NCBI GenBank assembly: GCA_029260075.1
Contig: JAJDDY010000023.1
Coordinates: 248,001-312,000, forward strand
DNA length: 64,000 nt
Reading direction: 5' to 3'
From: Phycisphaerae bacterium
Lineage (GTDB): Bacteria > Planctomycetota > Phycisphaerae > UBA1845
Positions 8,168 to 17,640 of this stretch are shown here, one piece after another; position 1 is the first letter of the stretch; the number at the start of each line of letters is the position of its first letter. A program made the position numbers and the translations under genes. The notes beneath the pieces were generated by a model, which made no database searches, was not told the DNA's origin, and saw only the letters and a program-made list of their open reading frames with translations.

Positions 8168-9282
8168 TCTTCGGGTACGACCAGTGCCTTGACGATGCGT
8201 CCCTCAGCCACAGCATCCAATGCGTCGTCGACGTCACCAAGTGCGAACCGTTCGAGCTTGACGTTCGACCAGAGTGGGGCGGCTGATGGTGAGCGCAACA
8301 TCTCGAGCCCACGGTGGAAGTGCGAATAGTCCGACCCCCAGCATCCGCGAACGTCGAGGTGTTTCTTGTTGATGTCGAGGTGCGGGTTCAGTTCGATCTC
8401 GCCGTGGTCCGTGTATTGACCCACAATGACGACCCGCCCGGCGTCGCGCGTGAAGTGCATGGCTGAGCGAACCGCGATCGGTGCGCCGGTGCATTCGATG
8501 GTCACGTCTACCCCGCGCCCTTCGTTGTGTTCATGAACCCAGTCGACCTGCGCCGAGACGTCGGACGATGTGAAATTGAGCACGTCGCTCGCGCCCATCT
8601 GTCGCGCCACATCAAGCCGACCGTCAGGCGCACCAATGCACAGCACACGCGAAGCACCGCTCAGTTGCGCGAACGCGACGGCGGAAAGTCCAACCGGTCC
8701 GCAACCGAGCACCAAGACCGTATCGGCCAGTTTGATTTCGGCGCGATCCACGGCGTGGAGCGACGTGGGCAGCGAACAGCCGCCGGCCATGTATAACTCG
8801 TTTGATACGTCGCCCATGCGAATGCACTGCACACCCGGCTTGATGTAAATGTATTGCGACCAACCGCCGGTGAGGCCGTCGGCTACGCCATAGGTAATGC
8901 CGTAGACCTTGCGATGAGGGCATCGCGTCGAAGCCCTCGCCACCATGCAATACCAACAGGCGTTGCACGTGCGATGGACATCCAAGAACGTGACGCGGTC
9001 GCCCGGAGCGAACGGGCATCCGTACACGTCGTGAATCGTCCCACGTATTTCTTCGAGCACGCCGACCGATACGTGGCCGGGGATGATGGGGTAGGGGACT
9101 CCGGACAATAGTCCGGCGCGGAGGTGTACGTCCGTACCGCACACTTCGCTGAGTTCAACTTTCAAGAGCGCCGAGTCTGGTTCCAATTCCGGAATCGGCA
9201 GCTCGCGCAGCTCACACCGCACCGCACGACCTGGGGCCGGCGGTTGAGGGATGATTGCGGTGAGTGCGTGGCGTTTGGACAT
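8164..9282 (-). CDS. Zinc-binding alcohol dehydrogenase family protein (MDR superfamily)
   Basis: A medium-chain dehydrogenase/reductase of 372 residues. The catalytic zinc site is marked by EVCGTDVH near residue 48 and by PGHVSVG, where most relatives have GHE. The structural-zinc lobe is CNACWYCMVARASTRC (C-x2-C-x2-C-x7-C). The Rossmann nucleotide site is VLVLGCGPVGLSA. The substrate cannot be told; the family covers alcohols, polyols and sugar derivatives. ATG 9282 is used; a TTG three codons upstream is possible. It overlaps the glutaredoxin-like gene downstream, giving a two-gene operon. The missing Glu after the zinc His is a small departure from the consensus. Confidence 0.88.
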   Translation of the reverse strand: MSKRHALTAIIPQPPAPGRAVRCELRELPIPELEPDSALLKVELSEVCGTDVHLRAGLLSGVPYPIIPGHVSVGVLEEIRGTIHDVYGCPFAPGDRVTFLDVHRTCNACWYCMVARASTRCPHRKVYGITYGVADGLTGGWSQYIYIKPGVQCIRMGDVSNELYMAGGCSLPTSLHAVDRAEIKLADTVLVLGCGPVGLSAVAFAQLSGASRVLCIGAPDGRLDVARQMGASDVLNFTSSDVSAQVDWVHEHNEGRGVDVTIECTGAPIAVRSAMHFTRDAGRVVIVGQYTDHGEIELNPHLDINKKHLDVRGCWGSDYSHFHRGLEMLRSPSAAPLWSNVKLERFALGDVDDALDAVAEGRIVKALVVPEE

Positions 9283-9344
9283 TGGCGTCAAGCTAAGCGG
9301 TTTCTTGAAAACTGTGGTACCGGCTTCGAGTCGCCGTCATACAA

Positions 9345-9752
9345 GTGTGGCACCGGCTTCCAGTCGCTGGTGCGTGAATCCTTTCTCGCACCTTTGTTCG
9401 CGAATACCCGTTCCCATGCATCGTCGTAGCCGCCGGACGCAGGATGGGAATCCTGCATGAGCGGAGTGACGAAATAGGAATCTCGTCACAGCGGTTTCTT
9501 CAACAGGTGTGGCACCGGCTTCCAGCCGGTGGTCCCATAACGATTTCTTCCCTATAACGTTGCGAATCCCATCAGCACCGACGTTTGCTGGTGCGTGAAT
9601 CCTTTCTCGCACCTTCGTTCGCGAATACGCCTTCCCATGAATCGCCGAAGCCGCCGGATGCAGGATGGGAATCCTGCATGAGCGGAGTGACGAGATAGGA
9701 ATCTCGTCACAGCGGCCCGTCAATGGATCACCGGCTGGAAGCCGGTGCCACA
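9345..9752. repeat. Repeat island with a 129-base direct duplication
   Basis: Copies at 9366-9494 and 9587-9715 are each 129 bases and nearly identical. Each starts with a GGTGCG-type hairpin (9369-9392 and 9590-9613) and ends in a segment reading GGATGGGAATCCTGCATGAG and onwards to TCGTCACAGCGG. CACCGGCT hairpins sit before (9345-9368, degenerate), between (9507-9535) and after, inverted (9725-9752). This fills the gap between aspS and the zinc dehydrogenase, which are on the same strand. No gene is present. Confidence 0.88.
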
Positions 9753-9775
9753 ATTGTTCTATAGGCTGCCAGTTC

Positions 9776-11581
9776 TCAACTCTTCGGCGGCGCCTTCACC
9801 TTAAGGAACAACTCATCAAGCTGCTCATCCGCCACGTCCGACGGTGCCCCCGTCAGCGGACAGACAGCCCGCTGCGTTTTCGGGAAGGCGATAACCTCGC
9901 GCAGGCTTTGGGCGTCAGCCAGCAGCATGATCCACCGATCGAAACCGAACGCGATGCCACCATGAGGCGGAGCGCCGAAGCGAAGGGCGTCGAGCAGAAA
10001 CTCGAATTTTTCCTTAGCCTCCTCTTCACCGATTCCTAATAGCGCGAAGACCTTCTTTTGCACCTCGGTGTTATGGATACGAATGCTACCGCCGGCCATC
10101 TCGATGCCGTTGAGGACAAGGTCGTACGCTTTGTCTCGCACCTTGCCCGGATCGGTTTCGAGCAGGTGCAGGTCGTCGTCGAGTGGGGCGGTGAAGGGGT
10201 GATGCGTGCTGAACCATCGCTGCTCTTCCTCGTCCCAAACGACGAGCGGGAAGTCCACAACCCACAGAAGATCCCATCGATCCTTCGGGATAAGGTCGAG
10301 CGTTTGAGCCAACTTCGTGCGAACGAAGTGTAGGTACTTGCACACATCAGCATAGTTGCCCGGCATGAAGACGATGAGGTCGCCCGCTTCGGCGCCGACG
10401 TGCTTGCACAGATCTGCACAGATGGGCTTGATGAATTTGGCGATCCCGGTCGAAAACTCCACCCCCGCATCGGACTTGATCACCTTGGTATACGGCATGC
10501 CCGAACCGCCGATACCCTTGATCTGTTCCGTGAGACCGTCGAGAACCTTGCGCGTTAGCGATTCGCCACCCTTAGCCACCAAACATTTGACCACACCGCC
10601 GGCTTCGATCGCGGAGTTGAACACGCGAAAGTCCGACGCCTTAACCTGCTCGGTGATCTCGCAGAGTTCCATGGCGTACCGCGTGTCGGGTCGGTCCACA
10701 CCGAAGCGTTCCATGGCTTCGTGTTCGGAAATGCGCGGGAAGGGGACGGGAACTTCAATGCCCAAACCGTCGCGAAAGATGCGCTGCACGCATCCTTCCA
10801 CCATGATCATGACGTCGTCGCGCTGCACAAACGCCATCTCCATATCAAGCTGAGTGAACTCCGGCTGACGATCGGCGCGAAGGTCTTCATCGCGGAAGCA
10901 GCGGACGAGTTGAGCGTATCGGTCGAACCCCGCGACCATGAGCAGTTGCTTGAAGATCTGCGGTGACTGAGGCAATGCGTAGAACGCTCCAGACCGAATT
11001 CGTGATGGCACCAGGTAGTCGCGTGCCCCTTCCGGCGTCGACTTGGTCAAGAACGGCGTCTCGATTTCCACAAAGCCTTCAGCGTGAAAATGCTCGCGGA
11101 TCGCTCGACCGACGCGACTCCGCAGGCGGAAGATGTCCTGCATTTCCGGTCGGCGAAGGTGAAGGAAACGGTGGCGAAGGCACAGGTCTTCGTTGGCATC
11201 GAACTCATCGTTGACCTGAAACGGAAGGGCGTCGGATCGACTCAACACATCCATAGCGGTGACTTCGATCTCGATTTCTCCGGTGGCGAGTTTGGGATTG
11301 ATCCGGTCGCCGCGACTGATCACCTTACCCTCGACCGCGATCACGTCTTCGTTGTGCAGCGACCGAGCCGTCTCGTGCGCCGCGACGCCATGCTCCGGAT
11401 TGACCTGTAGCTGAATGATCCCGGTGTGATCACGCAGATCGACGAACGTCAATCCGCCGTGATCGCGCGTGCTGTTCACCCACCCGGTGAGCAGAATCGG
11501 CTTGTCAAGATCGGTCGAGCGCGGCTCGCCGCAACGGTGGGTTCTCTTGTTGTAGGCAATAGCCAAGACGTTTGCTCCCAT
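9776..11581 (-). CDS. aspS: Aspartyl-tRNA synthetase, bacterial type
   Basis: A class II aminoacyl-tRNA synthetase of 601 residues charging tRNA-Asp. An N-terminal OB-fold anticodon domain (GWVNSTRDHGGLTFVDLRDHTG) is followed by class II motif 2, FRDEDLRADRQPEFTQLDME. The bacterial GAD insertion lies in the middle (about residues 290-410). Motif 3 is GGIAFGFDRWIMLL near the C-terminus. Length matches bacterial AspRS (about 590 residues). AGGAA lies four bases upstream of the ATG. I cannot tell from motifs whether it is discriminating or also charges tRNA-Asn. It is flanked downstream by the repeat island and upstream by a divergent HAD gene. Confidence 0.96.
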   Translation of the reverse strand: MGANVLAIAYNKRTHRCGEPRSTDLDKPILLTGWVNSTRDHGGLTFVDLRDHTGIIQLQVNPEHGVAAHETARSLHNEDVIAVEGKVISRGDRINPKLATGEIEIEVTAMDVLSRSDALPFQVNDEFDANEDLCLRHRFLHLRRPEMQDIFRLRSRVGRAIREHFHAEGFVEIETPFLTKSTPEGARDYLVPSRIRSGAFYALPQSPQIFKQLLMVAGFDRYAQLVRCFRDEDLRADRQPEFTQLDMEMAFVQRDDVMIMVEGCVQRIFRDGLGIEVPVPFPRISEHEAMERFGVDRPDTRYAMELCEITEQVKASDFRVFNSAIEAGGVVKCLVAKGGESLTRKVLDGLTEQIKGIGGSGMPYTKVIKSDAGVEFSTGIAKFIKPICADLCKHVGAEAGDLIVFMPGNYADVCKYLHFVRTKLAQTLDLIPKDRWDLLWVVDFPLVVWDEEEQRWFSTHHPFTAPLDDDLHLLETDPGKVRDKAYDLVLNGIEMAGGSIRIHNTEVQKKVFALLGIGEEEAKEKFEFLLDALRFGAPPHGGIAFGFDRWIMLLADAQSLREVIAFPKTQRAVCPLTGAPSDVADEQLDELFLKVKAPPKS

Positions 11582-11961
11582 GAATTCCTGGTACGGCGAT
11601 CGAGCACCGGGAGACGTGCATAACGAGTTGCCATGCCGCCCCTCGATCCCGCGTTGTGCAGGTTGTAGACGTATGGCCTCCCAAAATCAATTCCGTCGTC
11701 CCGTCAGTCGATCGAAACAAGGCTGTCGAGCCGACGTTCTTGCATCGGATTCCACCCAGCGGTGCAAAATGCGGGGACGGGATATGCCTCCCGCCCCTCC
11801 GTACGAGCACGTGGTCGATCCCGCGATCCACGACGCCCGCGATGCTGGTGCCGCCGCACAACGACCCCTATAGTGCTCGCACTCGCGCGGAATGTGACGA
11901 ATCGAATCGCAATTCGTCCGGTGTCCGTGACCGAACAACCAAAGCACGCGAGCTACATTCA
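11582..11961. other. Divergent intergenic region between aspS and HAD hydrolase genes
   Basis: This must hold the promoters of both neighbours. No repeat of the two hairpin families and no convincing gene is seen; the open frames crossing it on both strands have no recognisable content. Confidence 0.45.
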
Positions 11962-12651
11962 GTGAGTCATAAGATCAAAGCCATCCTAATCGACTTCTAC
12001 GGCACCATCTGCGGCGGCGATCGACAAGCCGTCGAGTCTACCTGCCGGCGGGTCGTCGAAAGCTGCCGACTGACCATGTCGCCACAGCACTTCGCCGTGC
12101 GGTGGGGCGAAAGTTTCTTCAAGACCATCGAATCGAGCAACTTCGAGTCGTTTCGAACGTTGCACGAGTGCGAGCTGATCAGCCTCGCGGAAACGCTGTC
12201 CGATCTTGGCGTGACCGCAGACCCCGCTCCGTTCGTGGCCGAGTTGGATGAATACTGGCGTAACCCCCCGGTCTACGCCGACGCCGTGGCGTTTCTCGCC
12301 GAATTGCCCGTCCCGGTCTGCTGCGTATCCAACGCCGACACAAAACCCATCCTCGCTGCGATCGAACGGCTCGGACTGAAGTTCGACCACGTCGTCACCT
12401 CCGAGCAGGCACGGTGTTACAAGCCGGAACCAGCCATTTTCCGGAGCGCCCTCGACCTCCTCCGGCTGCAAGCGCAAGACGTGGTCCACATCGGAGACTC
12501 GCTGCACAGCGATATCGCCGGTGCTGAATCGACCGGGATGCGGTCAGTCTGGCTCTGTCGCGAGGACCGCATCCACGATATCGGCGAGAACATTAAGCCT
12601 TTCTGGCAATGTGCGACCTTGACTGGATTATCAGCGGTCGTATCGCATTGA
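11962..12651 (+). CDS. HAD-superfamily hydrolase, haloacid dehalogenase-like
   Basis: All four HAD motifs are visible: motif I LIDFYGTI (nucleophile Asp, with Tyr where phosphatases usually have the general-acid Asp), motif II CCVSNAD, motif III Lys in CYKPEP and motif IV HIGDSLHSDIAGA. A helical cap domain lies between motifs I and II. The D-x-Y-G-T form resembles haloacid dehalogenase-type subgroups more than phosphoglycolate phosphatase. GTG 11962 is chosen because the HAD fold begins directly after it; longer in-frame starts add unstructured sequence. The substrate is unknown. Confidence 0.83.
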   Translation: MSHKIKAILIDFYGTICGGDRQAVESTCRRVVESCRLTMSPQHFAVRWGESFFKTIESSNFESFRTLHECELISLAETLSDLGVTADPAPFVAELDEYWRNPPVYADAVAFLAELPVPVCCVSNADTKPILAAIERLGLKFDHVVTSEQARCYKPEPAIFRSALDLLRLQAQDVVHIGDSLHSDIAGAESTGMRSVWLCREDRIHDIGENIKPFWQCATLTGLSAVVSH

Positions 12652-12790
12652 CATCAAACGACAGGAGATTACTTGTAGAATGGTTATCTGTAGCGTATTA
12701 TTTAACAGTACGATATAGTGTACAATCGATGGATGTCCGCGATATGCAACGAACATCGCGTTGGCCGTCAACCCGGAATGGAGGAGGACC

Positions 12791-14497
12791 ATGAACGTTC
12801 AACGAAAAGCTGGCTATTGGCTCGCAGTGCTCATCTTCGGTGGTGCTTTTCTGGTCCCGAACGAGGTTCTGGCTCGTGCTCCGAAACAGCACCGCAGCAG
12901 CAGGAAGAGTTCCGCGTCACACAGGTCCGCCGGTCGCACGAAGTCGCATGCTTCGCGTTCGCGTTCGTCCTCTGCCCGTCGCAGTTCGCAGAGATTCGCC
13001 TCGAGCTCTCGCAGGCGCAGTGCTCAGCCTACGCCATCGCATCGCAGCAGCGGATCGCGACGCGCGACCCGATCCGCAGCCCCAAGGCAAAGCACGGGGC
13101 GATCGCACAATGCGCGCTCGCAATCCTCCCGTGGGAGTCGTCGAGCGACGCCGAAATCTAGCGCGGTTCGTCGACCACGCGGTTCCTCGCAACCGACGAC
13201 AACAGGGCGAACTCCTCGTGCGCGAACAGGTTCATCGCGGTCACAGTCGGTGACACCGTTGGCCACGCGATCGCGAGTCTCCCCCTCGTCCTCGCCAACT
13301 GCACGTCCGCCACGATCCTCGCGCGCTCGATCTTCTTCGCGGACAGCGGCGGGTTCAAAATACCGAACACGCGAACCGAGCACATCGACGGCGAGAATCG
13401 ACCGATCGCGTAGCAGTCGCGCGAGGCACGGATCAAAGGGGATCAGCGCGCGAAGCAGTTCTGGCCGGTCCACGTTGTCCCGCTCGGGCGGCGTGACTGC
13501 GGTCTATCGAGATGGTCGCTCAACCCACTCGGGACGCTCGCGGCGATCGAGCGGCGGTTTCACCGTCGGCGGGATAGGCGACGGATACGCCGGTTTCGTT
13601 AGTGTCGGCAACCGCGGGCAAGGTTGGAACGTCAGCGGCGCGCTGTTGGTCAATACCGATAGCGGTCACCACGGCGGACACTACGATGGATACTACGGCG
13701 GGCATTACGGTGGATACTATGGCGGCTACGGCTATGCATCCCCATACTATGCAACTGTGGGAATCGGTTTCGGTTATTACAGCGACTACGGCTATTACAC
13801 ACCGAGCTACTACACGCCGTACTACGGATCGCATGTGTCCTACTCGTACTATCCCTCTTCGTACTACGGTGCTTCATACGTGTACGATTCGTACGATCCG
13901 TTCTACTACGGATCGACCCATACCACGGTGTATGTGACTGAACCGGCGTACGAAGAGACGACCGTGTACGTTGACAAAACCCCCGAGCCACAGAGCGTGG
14001 CTCGTCCGGCGCCAAGCCTTCCCGAAATCGTCCGTGACGATCCTGTCCTAGCTGCCGGCCACCAAGCCTATATCGACCGTCGCTATGGCGATGCACGTCG
14101 CAACTATCTGACGGTCATGCTGGCTGACGACGACGATGGCGTGGCGAAGTTTCTCTACTCGCTGTCCAACTTCGCGTTGGGTGATTACGACGTCGCGACG
14201 CTCGCACTTCGGCGTGCCCTCGTGGCCGATCCAAGCTTGGCCGACCGTCCGCTACCGGTTCGCACGCTCTACAGTCAGGAGTTCGTTCTCGATACCCAAT
14301 TGGAGGACCTTGCCGCTTACGTGTCACAAACCGCCAACGGTCAAGACGCCCGCCTGTTGCTCGCGTACCTGCACTTCGCTGCGGGTGATGTGGAGTTCGC
14401 GCACGACGTCCTGCTCGAAGTCATCAAAGCCGACCCCATCGACGAAGTCGCCCTGCGCCTCCGCGAGGCGGTGGCGCGGCAGCGTGGCAATGGGTAA
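12791..14497 (+). CDS. Exported low-complexity protein: Arg/Ser-rich and Gly/Tyr-rich regions plus TPR-like C-terminus
   Basis: A strong GGAGGA precedes ATG 12791. Residues 1-30 form a signal peptide ending near VLARA. About 200 residues made almost only of Ser, Arg, Thr, Ala and Pro follow (very basic), then a GGFTVGGIGDGYAGFVSVG beta-like segment. Next is a Gly/Tyr/His-rich stretch with YGGHYGGYYGGYGY and many YY and SYYP units (about residues 290-390). The last 150 residues are acidic and helical, with AGHQAYIDRRYGDARRNYLT and FALGDYDVATLALRRAL repeats resembling tetratricopeptides. The composition suggests a cell-envelope protein that could bind acidic polymers or self-assemble. No family is recognised beyond the TPR-like end. 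The preceding 130 bases are AT-rich for this genome and probably contain the promoter. Confidence 0.85.
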   Translation: MNVQRKAGYWLAVLIFGGAFLVPNEVLARAPKQHRSSRKSSASHRSAGRTKSHASRSRSSSARRSSQRFASSSRRRSAQPTPSHRSSGSRRATRSAAPRQSTGRSHNARSQSSRGSRRATPKSSAVRRPRGSSQPTTTGRTPRARTGSSRSQSVTPLATRSRVSPSSSPTARPPRSSRARSSSRTAAGSKYRTREPSTSTARIDRSRSSRARHGSKGISARSSSGRSTLSRSGGVTAVYRDGRSTHSGRSRRSSGGFTVGGIGDGYAGFVSVGNRGQGWNVSGALLVNTDSGHHGGHYDGYYGGHYGGYYGGYGYASPYYATVGIGFGYYSDYGYYTPSYYTPYYGSHVSYSYYPSSYYGASYVYDSYDPFYYGSTHTTVYVTEPAYEETTVYVDKTPEPQSVARPAPSLPEIVRDDPVLAAGHQAYIDRRYGDARRNYLTVMLADDDDGVAKFLYSLSNFALGDYDVATLALRRALVADPSLADRPLPVRTLYSQEFVLDTQLEDLAAYVSQTANGQDARLLLAYLHFAAGDVEFAHDVLLEVIKADPIDEVALRLREAVARQRGNG

Positions 14498-14506
14498 CAG
14501 TCTCTC

Positions 14507-14612
14507 GTGCTGTGTCAGGGCTAGAGCGAGAGGTTGACCGAGCCGCGACGGTGAGGGAGCGATTTCCCCACTTGAAACCGGACCGCTTCCTTACGGTCGC
14601 GGCTCTACAAGA
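14507..14612. repeat. MITE-like palindromic element, copy 1
   Basis: The outer end GTGCTGTGTCAG and the paired arms GAGCCGCGAC...GAGGGAGCG and CGCTTCCTTACGGTCGCGGCTC identify the element. It begins nine bases after the stop of the preceding gene and could act as a transcription terminator. It is a shortened copy compared with 15193, 29046 and 51426. Confidence 0.75.
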
Positions 14613-14678
14613 GACTCCCTAGATACATCCCAAACCGCCAAACCCTGCAAAACAAGGGTTTACTGGCTCTCTCGTCAA

Positions 14679-14752
14679 TAGCGGCGGGCGGACTCGAACC
14701 GCCGACCTCGGGATTATGAAGCCCACGCTCTAACCAGCTGAGCTACGCCGCC
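14679..14752 (-). tRNA. tRNA-Met (CAT), elongator type
   Basis: A 74-base cloverleaf on the minus strand. It has a GGCGGCG acceptor, a D arm GCTC/GAGC, an anticodon loop TTCATAA with CAT, and a T arm closing on TTCGAGT. The 3' CCA is not encoded. The acceptor begins G-G, so this is not the initiator. Position 31-39 is a C-U mismatch (TGGGC against TCCCG). A lysidine-modified Ile2 tRNA also has CAT, but the body resembles elongator Met. Confidence 0.9.
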
Positions 14753-15421
14753 ATGTATTCATCCGTACCACGCGATACTCGCCGACCGCCGGCGAGCAAA
14801 TGAAACGATTCCTGTTCCGCTGTCATTCGCCCGCCGGAGATGCGACCGGACGAAGTGAGCGGCATGCGATGAGTGGTTTCTTGCTCCCCGCATTGTGGAG
14901 CATACCGAAGTGAGCGCGACGTGTGAAGCGCCCTCGCAGCTTCGTTCGCCGGAAGGCGACGCGGATGGTCGTGAATCCCACTTGTCGTTCAAGATCAGTG
15001 GCACATGCGTAAGATCACGAGCGAAGATGCAACCTCAGCCCGTGGAACAAGGGCGGCATTCACGCCCGCCGCCGCGAACCCGCCGACGATAACGGGTGGC
15101 GTCCGTCAAGCGGGGGAAACCGCAATTGGATCAAGGGTTGGAAGCCGGCGCCACATTCTGCTAATGGGCGGCTTCGACTCCTTCCCCGCTACTGCTCTGT
15201 CACCGCTAGAATGACGGGTTTACCGAGCCGCGACCGTGAGGGAGCGGACCCTTGTTAACCTTTAATCAAAGCGTCAAGACGCTCTCTAGCTGTCGGCGCC
15301 GCATCAAACGCACCCGTAACTTTAGGTGTAACAAAGCACCAGGTGCGAGAGCCGACGCGCGGTGCACGCACAAGGCACGTTGGCCGATTGCAGCGTACAC
15401 CGCGTATCGACGCCGTCGCAA
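14753..15421. other. Intergenic region between tRNA-Met and dnaK
   Basis: It holds a degenerate inverted CACCGG-type repeat at 15128-15155 and a full MITE-like element at 15193-15338. I see no gene in the rest. Confidence 0.5.
15193..15338. repeat. MITE-like palindromic element, copy 2 (about 146 bases)
   Basis: Ends are TGCTCTGTCACCGCTAGAA and an inverted ...GTGTAACAAAGCA, preceded by TA. The inside carries GAGCCGCGACCGTGAGGGA and a GCGTCAAGACGCTCTCTAG hairpin. It closely matches the element at 51426-51572 over its whole length, including ATGACGGGTTTACCGAGCC. Confidence 0.85.
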
Positions 15422-17350
15422 TTATTTCGCGTCTTTGACCTCGAACTCTGCGTCGATCACGCTTTCGTCCGTGGCTCCGCTCGCGTCGCCATCGGCTGGC
15501 GGCGGCGGCGGTGCGCCCTGTTCGGAAGCGGCTTGCTGCTGCTTAGCCACCTCTTCGTAGACGATTTTGCCGATCGTCTGCGCCTCGGCCATCAGGGCTT
15601 CGTTGGCTTTCTTGATGGCCTCGATGTCGTCGCCCTTAAGCACTTCGCGAACGTTGTTGATGGCGGATTCGACCTTGCCGCGCTCGTCTGCGGGGATCTT
15701 CTCGCCGTGCTCGCTGAGCTGTTGCTCAATCTGGTAGGCGGAGTTCTCCGCTTGGTTGCGTAGCGTAACGAGTTCCGATTTCTTGAGATCCTCGGCCGAG
15801 TGCTCCTCAGCCTCCTTCTTCATCCGCTCGATCTCTTCCTTCGATATTCCGCCACCGCCTTCGATCCGGATGGACTGCTCTTTGTTGGTGGCTTTGTCCT
15901 TCGCGGAGACGCTAAGGATGCCGTTTCGATCCATGTCGAAGCTAACCTCCACCTGTGGCGTACCGCGCGGCGCCGGTGCGAGTCCGGTCAGGTTGAATTG
16001 GCCCAGCGATCGATTGTCCGACGCCATTGGCCGGTTGCCCTGGAGGACGTGAATCGTGACTTCAGTCTGTCCGTCAGCCGCCGTGGAAAACGTCTCGGTC
16101 TTGGACGTAGGAATCGTCGTGTTGGCTTCGATCAGCGGAGTCATTACGCCGCCGAGTGTTTCGAGGCCCAGCGTCAACGGCGTGACGTCGAGAAGAACAA
16201 TGTCCTCCTTATCGCCGGCGAGCACGGCCCCTTGAATGGCCGCACCGAGCGCCACGACCTCGTCCGGGTTCATGCCCTTGTTCGGCTCCCTGCCGAAAAT
16301 GTCCTTGCAAAGAGCTTGCACGGCTGGCATTCGTGACGAACCACCGACGATCACGACCTCGTCAATATCCGACGGGGTCATCTTCGCACTCTTCATGGCC
16401 TCAATCGCAGGCTTGCGACAGCGTTCTGTCAGCGACTTAGTGAGTTGCTCGAATTGGCTTCGCGTGATGGTCAGTTGCAGGTGCTTTGGGCCGGTCTCCG
16501 TCGCCGTGACGTATGGCAGATTGATGGTCGTTTCCATCATCGTGGAGAGTTCGCACTTGGCTTTCTCAGCCGCTTCCTTTAGCCGCTGCAGCGCCATGGG
16601 GTCGGTGCGAAGATCGATAGCCTCCTGCTTTCGGAAGGTTTCAGCCAAGTGGTCGATGAGTACCTGATCGTAGTCGTCACCACCAAGGTGCCCGTCACCG
16701 CTTGTGCTCTTGACTTCAAACGTACCGATTTCCGGGTCGATCTCGAGGATGGAGATGTCGAACGTGCCTCCGCCCAAGTCGAAAACGACAATAGTCTGTT
16801 CTTTCGTCTTGTCGAGTCCGTAGGCCAGTGCAGCGGCTGTGGGCTCGTTGATGATTCGCTCGACTTTGAGGCCGGCGATTTCTCCGGCGTCCTTGGTCGC
16901 TTTGCGTTGTGAGTCGTTGAAGTATGCGGGGACGGTGATGACGGCACGATCGACCTTCTCGCCGAGGTAGTCCTCCGCCGTTTTCTTAAGGTCTTGCAGG
17001 ACCATGGCGCTGATCTCGGGGGGGGTATAGCTCTTGCCTCTCGCTTCCACCTTGACGAGTTCAGTCTTGCCACCGACGACTTTGTAGGGGACGATTTTTT
17101 CCTCGCTGCTTACTTCGTCGTGGCGGCGACCCATGAATCGCTTGATCGAGTGGATCGTATTCTCGGGGTTCGTGACCTGCTGATGGCGGGCTATCTGCCC
17201 GACCAGACGCTCTCCCTTATCTGTGATGGCCACGACGGACGGCGTGAGCCGCGCGCCTTGGGCGTTGGCGAGTACCTTGGCCTGATCGCCTTCCATGACC
17301 GCTACAACTGAATTTGTCGTGCCCAGGTCTATTCCGATGATCTTTGACAT
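15422..17350 (-). CDS. dnaK: Molecular chaperone DnaK (Hsp70)
   Basis: Hsp70 of 642 residues, ATP-driven folding of nascent and damaged proteins in the cytoplasm. The ATPase domain starts [17 protein letters not shown]; further signatures are [15 protein letters not shown] and [13 protein letters not shown]. The substrate-binding domain contains [19 protein letters not shown]. The C-terminal lid ends with a Pro/Gly/Ala-rich tail and a final EFEVKDAK, a version of the EEVD-like end of bacterial DnaK. AAGGAG lies five bases before the ATG. No grpE, dnaJ or hrcA gene is adjacent, so it is a solitary copy here; planctomycetes commonly carry more than one dnaK. No CIRCE operator is seen upstream. 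Confidence 0.97.
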   Translation of the reverse strand: MSKIIGIDLGTTNSVVAVMEGDQAKVLANAQGARLTPSVVAITDKGERLVGQIARHQQVTNPENTIHSIKRFMGRRHDEVSSEEKIVPYKVVGGKTELVKVEARGKSYTPPEISAMVLQDLKKTAEDYLGEKVDRAVITVPAYFNDSQRKATKDAGEIAGLKVERIINEPTAAALAYGLDKTKEQTIVVFDLGGGTFDISILEIDPEIGTFEVKSTSGDGHLGGDDYDQVLIDHLAETFRKQEAIDLRTDPMALQRLKEAAEKAKCELSTMMETTINLPYVTATETGPKHLQLTITRSQFEQLTKSLTERCRKPAIEAMKSAKMTPSDIDEVVIVGGSSRMPAVQALCKDIFGREPNKGMNPDEVVALGAAIQGAVLAGDKEDIVLLDVTPLTLGLETLGGVMTPLIEANTTIPTSKTETFSTAADGQTEVTIHVLQGNRPMASDNRSLGQFNLTGLAPAPRGTPQVEVSFDMDRNGILSVSAKDKATNKEQSIRIEGGGGISKEEIERMKKEAEEHSAEDLKKSELVTLRNQAENSAYQIEQQLSEHGEKIPADERGKVESAINNVREVLKGDDIEAIKKANEALMAEAQTIGKIVYEEVAKQQQAASEQGAPPPPPADGDASGATDESVIDAEFEVKDAK

Positions 17351-17640
17351 CCTGATCTCCTTATGTCGCTAAATGTCCGCAGAATGCCGTGCCGTGATGT
17401 TTTGCCCACGCGCACTTTTCTGCGTACCAGACCGTTGGACACGTTGCGTGCCGCGCCGCAGCCGAAGCGTGCGAACGTAAGGTGTTTCGTGCCAATGAGT
17501 TACGGGCGCGCTAGTTCGCGTCTCCCGTCGACTGCCAAGCTGACAGTAGTTCGGGATGCAGATATGGCACCTTGGCAGCTCAAGAACGTTTTGTGAAAAA
17601 ACGCTTGGGAATCGGAAATCCGCCGATAAGGTGGGACATG

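Noticed and set aside
6569-9752. Repeated palindromes as a possible CRISPR array
   Set aside because: Spacing is irregular, both orientations are mixed, units differ in their stems and no cas gene is present.
11505-11861. Minus-strand open frame upstream of aspS
   Set aside because: It overlaps the aspS start and lies in a promoter region; composition is not gene-like.
13024-13473. Minus-strand open frame opposite the RS-rich protein
   Set aside because: It is an antisense shadow of a low-complexity coding region.
12791-13500. RS-rich region as evidence of eukaryotic SR protein or contamination
   Set aside because: A signal peptide, bacterial ribosome site and bacterial neighbours on both sides argue against it.
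14679-14752. CAT tRNA as tRNA-Ile2
   Set aside because: Lysidine-type tRNA-Ile2 cannot be fully excluded, but the D arm and acceptor resemble elongator Met.
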